Shown here: positions 61,101-64,000 of the stretch, piece by piece
How positions within the stretch are numbered: position 1 is the stretch's first letter
Layout: each line of letters starts with the position of its first letter
From: Muricomes intestini
GTDB lineage: Bacteria > Bacillota > Clostridia > Lachnospirales > Lachnospiraceae
Direction of reading: 5' to 3'
Assembly (NCBI RefSeq): GCF_004346165.1
Contig: NZ_SLZZ01000001.1
Location: 62,001 to 126,000 of the forward strand
DNA length: 64,000 nucleotides
Made by a program: the position numbers and the translations under genes
The notes under the pieces: generated by a model
What the model saw: the letters and a program-made list of their open reading frames with translations, nothing else
Databases searched by the model: none
What the model was told of the DNA's origin: nothing

Positions 61101-61617
61101 GGGAACACCAGTGACAATCACAGCACAAAGCAATGATTCGGACGGTGATGCTATCACCTACATTTGGGAAAACCGTAAAGCAGAGACACAAGTATATCCC
61201 TTGGGTAAAAATGTAGTCAGAGTAAAGGCTGTTGATTCGACCGGAGCTGAATCTCCGTGGTCAGCGATTGTGTTTTTTGTCATGGACTCCAACGGCAGCG
61301 GTGGAATGGTGCTGACAGGCCCGGATTCTGTTATTTTGGAAAATGGAATTGAAGATGCTACGATTCGTGATTACACCTTTACTGTACCTCCCGTATCAGG
61401 GCATAACGGAAGCGATTATGGCAGAGTTAGAGGCTATAACACTCTGACAAAGCAATGGGATCAGCTGGATTACGGCACAACAAACAATGGCATAACGTTC
61501 CAAAGAACGCTGGAAGTCGGTGTGTATAGCAAGCTGGAGTTTTACTACTACACAAACCATAACTGTATGTATAACAAGAGCAACATCACCTATTCTGTAA
61601 CCTATCATTTTGAGTAA
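58162..61617 (+). CDS. Large SLH-domain surface protein with seven tandem repeats
   Basis: 1151 residues. A signal peptide ends near SAYA (about residue 29). Three SLH domains follow (about 30-215: VNHWAEKAINELADKG, FKDIAGHFAEKDIEAL, and a third with CGFPDGTVRPNDVATRGE), which anchor proteins to cell-wall polymers. After a Ser/Gly linker come seven repeats of about 91 residues (about 247-880), each starting like FSLPKTAHTD. Two Ig/FN3-like repeats with DPDGDD/DSDGDA motifs and a unique C terminus end the protein. It is probably an adhesin or aggregation factor carried by the element, perhaps aiding conjugation. AAGGAGG precedes the ATG. Confidence 0.85.
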   Translation: MNSKTKRFCSIGLAICLICSMFAGSAYATKLIFTDSVNHWAEKAINELADKGILYGYPDGLVHPDELITRGEFASLVARTMKLPNPDNENVAIVFKDIAGHFAEKDIEALVIAGIIGKDDFGERFCPDEPITRIEMIRMLIKAIGKGEHSKDCSCNTGFADDDLLTEEQRKYVCAGKHYCIICGFPDGTVRPNDVATRGEAFEMLVSTEKAKEQIKEQESKPPVDKPATGDSSSSGGGSSTVPAPQFSFILPANAYKGDEIKLEPTSRYVKSVVWTVRKDGVSLELDKVLNGVLNENGGSISFLDTGNFVLTATAVNSRGKEIKHEQSIHIYPVITTGFSLPKTAHTDTAVSVDLKTTDLGSNQVIWTLKKEGLEIDLADALNGELEADGGIVVFKNKGSYVLTASIADELGKTVSASQTITIYPVAQVKVTLPTVSHTDKTVNFYSEVTDAEDMTVDFSLTRNGETVQITDYVEGDLNAGSIRFKEKGVYALTVIATDKTDRIFTDTANITVYPVGSSGFYLPEIFHTDSEVTLQANFSEIGNHTVEWTLTKNGKPINLQDAISGGLTNAGGTVQFKEQGSYVLKAAFTDNGGRNYSYEQGFKVYPVPTVRYSLPQYAHTDSDIAIKAQVTALDDLNIEWLVDNTYGFQDFDTFVDGELSNEGGTIRFKRAGIYELVARVTDETGRVFLFEFGGKCEVLPVLSIGFELPALAYTDSTIDIRTHGNNNVLPVEWSLSKGEKTVSLGDFINGTLNAQGGKIGFIADGEYTLTATMTDFLKRSYSHSQTIRVLPVISYDFILPSTIHYGTQFTVSPKNVLSLGSNSVVWSLNKDGEHAEFTGVLTNDGGKISIHHTGTFTLTAAVTDSAGRPFSQSHNITVTNTAPNTPVITATPTRTVKDGKFLVNVNAAATDPDGDDVILEWDGTTADSYYPVGSHTIRVRAKDDAGDYSDWISKTFTITNAAPSVPIINRTPSGNSVIPGTPVTITAQSNDSDGDAITYIWENRKAETQVYPLGKNVVRVKAVDSTGAESPWSAIVFFVMDSNGSGGMVLTGPDSVILENGIEDATIRDYTFTVPPVSGHNGSDYGRVRGYNTLTKQWDQLDYGTTNNGITFQRTLEVGVYSKLEFYYYTNHNCMYNKSNITYSVTYHFE
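58899..60800 (+). repeat. Seven tandem repeats of about 270 bases inside the SLH protein gene
   Basis: Repeat starts near 58899, 59170, 59445, 59715, 59995, 60274 and 60547. They are conserved at protein level (LPxxxHTDxxV, NGxLxxxGGxxxFxxxGxYxLTAxxTD, IYPV) but divergent in DNA. Confidence 0.85.
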
Positions 61618-61647
61618 GAGAATGTATAAAGAACGGAGGATTAAAAT

Positions 61648-61989
61648 ATGCCAACAATCGATGTCAAAATCAACTCCATCTACCCGCCCGGTACCAGCGG
61701 CAACATCCGTGCCTTTGCTTCAGCAACGGTGGACAGCTGTCTCGGCATCCGGGGCATTAAGGTGGTGGAGGGTGGTCGTGACGGTCTCTTTGTTTCCATG
61801 CCAAGCCGCAAGACCGAAAACGGCTACAAGGAAATCTGCTTCCCGGTGACCAAAGAGTTCCGGGAACAGCTCCACAAGGCGGTACTGGACAGCTACCAGC
61901 AGGTTGTAGCCATGAACCAAGCCCCGGTGCAGCCGCAGGGAGCTGCACCGGAACAGTCCCAGCCACCCATGCAGATGGGCGGTATGTAA
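61648..61989 (+). CDS. spoVG: SpoVG family protein
   Basis: 113 residues. DVKINSIYPPGTSGNIRAFASATVD, GIKVVEGGRDGLFVSMPSRKT and ICFPVTKEFREQLHKAVLDSY are the SpoVG core. The C-terminal tail is Gln/Pro/Met-rich and not part of the fold. SpoVG binds RNA and DNA and modulates septation and surface genes in Firmicutes. A copy within an ICE is likely a regulator of element genes. ACGGAGG precedes the ATG. Confidence 0.92.
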   Translation: MPTIDVKINSIYPPGTSGNIRAFASATVDSCLGIRGIKVVEGGRDGLFVSMPSRKTENGYKEICFPVTKEFREQLHKAVLDSYQQVVAMNQAPVQPQGAAPEQSQPPMQMGGM

Positions 61990-62035
61990 GCATCCCGTCA
62001 ACCCAACAACAAAAACATTTTGGAGGTAAAACACA

Positions 62036-62266
62036 ATGAAAAAAATAATGAACAAGATTACTCATAAGGCAAATATGCTGGCAGTCAGGGCAAGAACGCC
62101 GCTCACCAACAACCGTGGGGAGGGCTTCGTAGATACCGCAATTAAGATTTTAATGGCGGTTGTCATCGGTGCTCTGGTGCTGGCCGGATTGTATCTGCTC
62201 TTCGACCAGACCGTGCTGCCCACCCTCACCCAGCGTATCAAGGAAATGTTCAACTATGCCGGATAA
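62036..62266 (+). CDS. Flp-pilin-like small membrane protein (DUF6133-type)
   Basis: 76 residues. A basic N terminus, then NNRGEGFVDTAIKILMAVVIGALVLAGLYLLF: a short polar leader with Gly-Glu-Gly-Phe directly before one hydrophobic helix, recalling the processing site and helix of Flp/Tad pilins. It precedes a prepilin peptidase, CpaB and a TadZ-like ATPase, so it is the best candidate for the pilin or a minor pilin. GGAGGT lies before the ATG. Confidence 0.75.
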   Translation: MKKIMNKITHKANMLAVRARTPLTNNRGEGFVDTAIKILMAVVIGALVLAGLYLLFDQTVLPTLTQRIKEMFNYAG

Positions 62267-62675
62267 GCTGGCCGCTGCGCAAGCGGTCTTTTTTATTGCC
62301 CTATTGTGTTCGGCATCGGCGATTGACTTTGCGAAACGCATTGTTCCCAACTGGATTAGTATTGCTATTGCCACTGTTTCCATATTGGATTTTACACCAG
62401 TTAAAATGCTGGGAATCCTTGTTGCCCTGCCGTTTTTAGCGGCAGCAATATTCTGCGGTGGCATGGGCGGCGGAGATATCAAGCTGATGGCGGCCTGTGG
62501 TCTTGTGCTGGGGCTTCCAAAAGGGTTGCTTGCGACAACTGCAGGGTTAAGCCTGCTGCTACTCTACGTGGCAGTGTATCGGATTATTTGCAAGGTGCAA
62601 GGACGGGAGGCGCAAAGCGCCTTCCCTCTTGCACCTTTTTTATCGGCGGGCTGTCTGCTCGCTTACTTCATTTAA
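62256..62675 (+). CDS. Prepilin peptidase, A24 family (TadV/CpaA-like)
   Basis: 139 residues, polytopic (about five spans). Both aspartates of the GxGD-type protease are visible: D24 in IDFAKRIVPNW and D74 in GGMGGGDIKL. There is no methylase domain, as in TadV/CpaA. It should cleave the leader of the pilin encoded just before it. The ATG at 62256 overlaps the end of the pilin gene; a longer reading starting at 62160 is in the shadow of that gene. Confidence 0.88.
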   Translation: MPDKLAAAQAVFFIALLCSASAIDFAKRIVPNWISIAIATVSILDFTPVKMLGILVALPFLAAAIFCGGMGGGDIKLMAACGLVLGLPKGLLATTAGLSLLLLYVAVYRIICKVQGREAQSAFPLAPFLSAGCLLAYFI

Positions 62676-62691
62676 GGGAGGAAATCAAACC

Positions 62692-63510
62692 ATGAGTTTT
62701 TTTAAGAATAGAACGGTTATTGGCGTGATTTGCATTGTGCTGTCCCTGCTGATCTGCTTTGCCGTAACGCCGCTGTTTAACCAGAGCATCAGCAAAAAAA
62801 CCGAAATTGTGCGGGTGGCAAAGCCCATCAAAATAGGGGAAGCCATCACCAAAGACATGGTGCAAACCGTAGAGGTGGGCGGCTACAATCTGCCGGAGGA
62901 TGTTGTCAGACATACGGATACGATCATCGGCAAATTTGCCTCCGCTGATTTGGTGCCGGGAGATTACATCATCAGCTCCAAAATCGTCGATGCCCCTGCT
63001 GCGGAAAACGCCTATCTCTACAATCTGACCGGAGAAAAACAGGCGATTTCTGTATCGGTTAAGAGCTTTGCCGCAGGGCTGTCCGGCAAACTAATTTCCG
63101 GAGATATTGTGTCAATCGTTGCTCCAGATTACAAAAAGCAGGGCGTGACAGTCATTCCGCCGGAGCTGCAGTATGTGGAGGTCATCGCCGTCACAGCAGG
63201 CAGCGGCTATGATGCCAATACGGTCGAGCAGAAAGAAGCCGTGGATGCAGATGAAAAGGAGCTGCCTGCCACCGTCACTTTGCTGGTCACACCAGAGCAG
63301 AGCAAAAGCCTTGCCGAGCTGGAAGCAGACGGAACCCTTCATGTATCCCTCGTTTACCGTGGCAGCAAGGAAAATGCGGCAAAGTTTACCGAGGCGCAGG
63401 ACTTGGTGCTTTCCAAGCTGTATCCCGATAAGCCGGAAACTCAGGAAAGCGAGGATAACAGCCAGCTGGAAGCCCCTGCGAATACACCGGTGGAAAGCGG
63501 GGCTGAGTAA
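62692..63510 (+). CDS. cpaB: Flp pilus assembly protein CpaB/RcpC
   Basis: 272 residues. One N-terminal membrane anchor (about 9-28) precedes a SAF domain (VAKPIKIGEAITKDMVQTVEVG) and the RcpC/CpaB region (AISVSVKSFAAGLSGKLISGDIVSIVA). The C-terminal tail is acidic and Pro-rich. CpaB links pilus secretion to the envelope in Tad systems; in this Gram-positive element it presumably acts in the wall zone. GGGAGG precedes ATG 62692. The next gene starts directly after the stop. Confidence 0.88.
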   Translation: MSFFKNRTVIGVICIVLSLLICFAVTPLFNQSISKKTEIVRVAKPIKIGEAITKDMVQTVEVGGYNLPEDVVRHTDTIIGKFASADLVPGDYIISSKIVDAPAAENAYLYNLTGEKQAISVSVKSFAAGLSGKLISGDIVSIVAPDYKKQGVTVIPPELQYVEVIAVTAGSGYDANTVEQKEAVDADEKELPATVTLLVTPEQSKSLAELEADGTLHVSLVYRGSKENAAKFTEAQDLVLSKLYPDKPETQESEDNSQLEAPANTPVESGAE

Positions 63511-64000
63511 ATGCTGAACTTCAAAAAAGGCGGTCTGTTCAGCCGCAAGGACAACATAGAGCCTCCGGAGATAGAACCGGATAACGCCGCACAGGTACTG
63601 GCAATTTGGGGCAGCCCCGGCTGCGGCAAGACCACGGTGGCGGTCAAACTGGCCAAGTATCTGGCAGACAGAAAAAAGAATGTGGTGCTGCTTTTATGCG
63701 ACTGCACCACGCCTATGATCCCCTGCATCTGCCCGCCCGGTGATTTAGAGGGCGGCCATTCCCTTGGAAGTATTCTTGCCGCCAATTCCGTTACCGAATC
63801 GCTGGTGAAAAACAACTGCAATACCCATAAGCGCATGAACCATCTGGCGGTCATCGGTCTGCAAAAAGGAGAAAACGAAAACTGCTATCCTCCCGTTACA
63901 CCGGCTCTGATAAAACAGCTTATCGAAGTGCTGCGTGACATGGAAAGCCATGTCATTATCGACTGTGGCAGCTCCATCTATTTTGACGAGCTGTCCACCA
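63511..64000 (+). CDS. TadZ/CpaE-like P-loop ATPase, N-terminal part (cut by window end)
   Basis: 163 residues are visible and the frame is open to the last base. After about 30 residues comes VLAIWGSPGCGKTTVAVKLAKYLADRKKNVVLLLCD: a deviant Walker A (GSPGCGKTT) followed by the MinD/ParA-like strand. VIIDCGSSI is the Walker B-like strand. It is the localisation ATPase expected after cpaB in Tad loci; TadA, TadB and TadC genes would be expected beyond the window. Confidence 0.82.
   Translation, partial: MLNFKKGGLFSRKDNIEPPEIEPDNAAQVLAIWGSPGCGKTTVAVKLAKYLADRKKNVVLLLCDCTTPMIPCICPPGDLEGGHSLGSILAANSVTESLVKNNCNTHKRMNHLAVIGLQKGENENCYPPVTPALIKQLIEVLRDMESHVIIDCGSSIYFDELST

Larger units (their letters stand above)
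48360..64000. mobile_element. Integrative conjugative element (left part), inserted at tRNA-Leu
   Basis: Immediately after the tRNA-Leu 3' end the gene content changes to accessory functions: ABC/two-component cargo, Api92-like, Dam-type methylase, AbrB-like, YodL-like, SpoVG and Tad/Flp-pilus genes. These belong to the Tn1549-like ICE gene pool of Clostridia. tRNA 3' ends are common attachment sites. Codon use in the 53.8-64 kb part is visibly richer in GC than in the flanking core. Integrase, relaxase and right end are not in the window, so the extent and attR are unknown and the left border is inferred. Confidence 0.65.

Noticed and set aside
62160-62255. Longer N terminus for the prepilin peptidase
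   Set aside because: That stretch is the out-of-frame shadow of the pilin-like gene; ATG 62256 gives the normal family start.

Overview
The window reads as a spore-forming, anaerobic Firmicute of the class Clostridia, most likely a Lachnospiraceae-type gut bacterium. Four things point that way. The order cysS-mrnC-rlmB-sigH is classic for Firmicutes. Spore genes are present (sigH, a GerA-family receptor subunit, a BclA-like collagen protein). Oxygen-sensitive enzymes are present (NrdD/NrdG, a glycyl radical dehydratase with its activase). The base composition is low to moderate in GC, with strong TTGACA/TATAAT promoters. Species cannot be fixed from the sequence alone.

Layout. 1-18.6 kb is mostly housekeeping: translation and RNA enzymes (cysS, mrnC, rlmB, dtd, glnS, thrS with a T-box), purA, metA, a MocR-type regulator, an unusual Cu/Zn-SOD-like protein, small Clostridia-specific proteins and a chemoreceptor. 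18.9-27 kb is more variable: a glycosyltransferase next to a collagen-like spore-surface protein, a DsbA-like protein, a divergent HxlR regulator/radical SAM pair, and mgtA on the minus strand. The mgtA leader encodes a 36-residue peptide followed by an intrinsic terminator. 27-34 kb is a catabolic locus (glycyl radical enzyme activase, glycyl radical enzyme, FGGY sugar kinase, GntR-type regulator, FMN hydroxy-acid enzyme) behind a promoter whose -10 lies inside a 27-nt perfect palindrome. 34.2-37.3 kb is nucleotide metabolism (nrdD, nrdG, dut).

37.6-44.2 kb is the most interesting region. A tyrosine recombinase ends inside a perfect 22-bp inverted repeat. Its partner lies about 250 bp away, and the enclosed segment carries a promoter that points away from the next operon. 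That operon encodes a diguanylate cyclase, a BcsA-like glycosyltransferase with an intact c-di-GMP-binding PilZ domain but no visible DxD segment, a polytopic membrane protein and a membrane-anchored GH5 endoglucanase. I read this as a phase-variable, c-di-GMP-linked cellulose-like exopolysaccharide switch, captured in the probable OFF orientation.

44.3-48.4 kb returns to core genes (GerA-family protein, DegV, infC-rpmI-rplT with a leader attenuator, tRNA-Leu). From the 3' end of tRNA-Leu(AAG) at 48374 to the window end lies what looks like an integrative conjugative element. A BceAB-RS-type ABC transporter/two-component cargo sits between two copies of a terminator-containing leader. It is followed by small ICE-type genes (Api92-like, Dam-family methylase, two AbrB-like proteins, YodL-like), a large SLH-domain repeat surface protein, SpoVG, and the start of a Tad/Flp-type pilus module (pilin-like peptide, A24 prepilin peptidase, CpaB, TadZ-like ATPase) that runs off the end. 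Its integrase and relaxase are not in the window. Three genes (infC, the response regulator and the methylase) appear to start at AUU, AUA and AUC codons.
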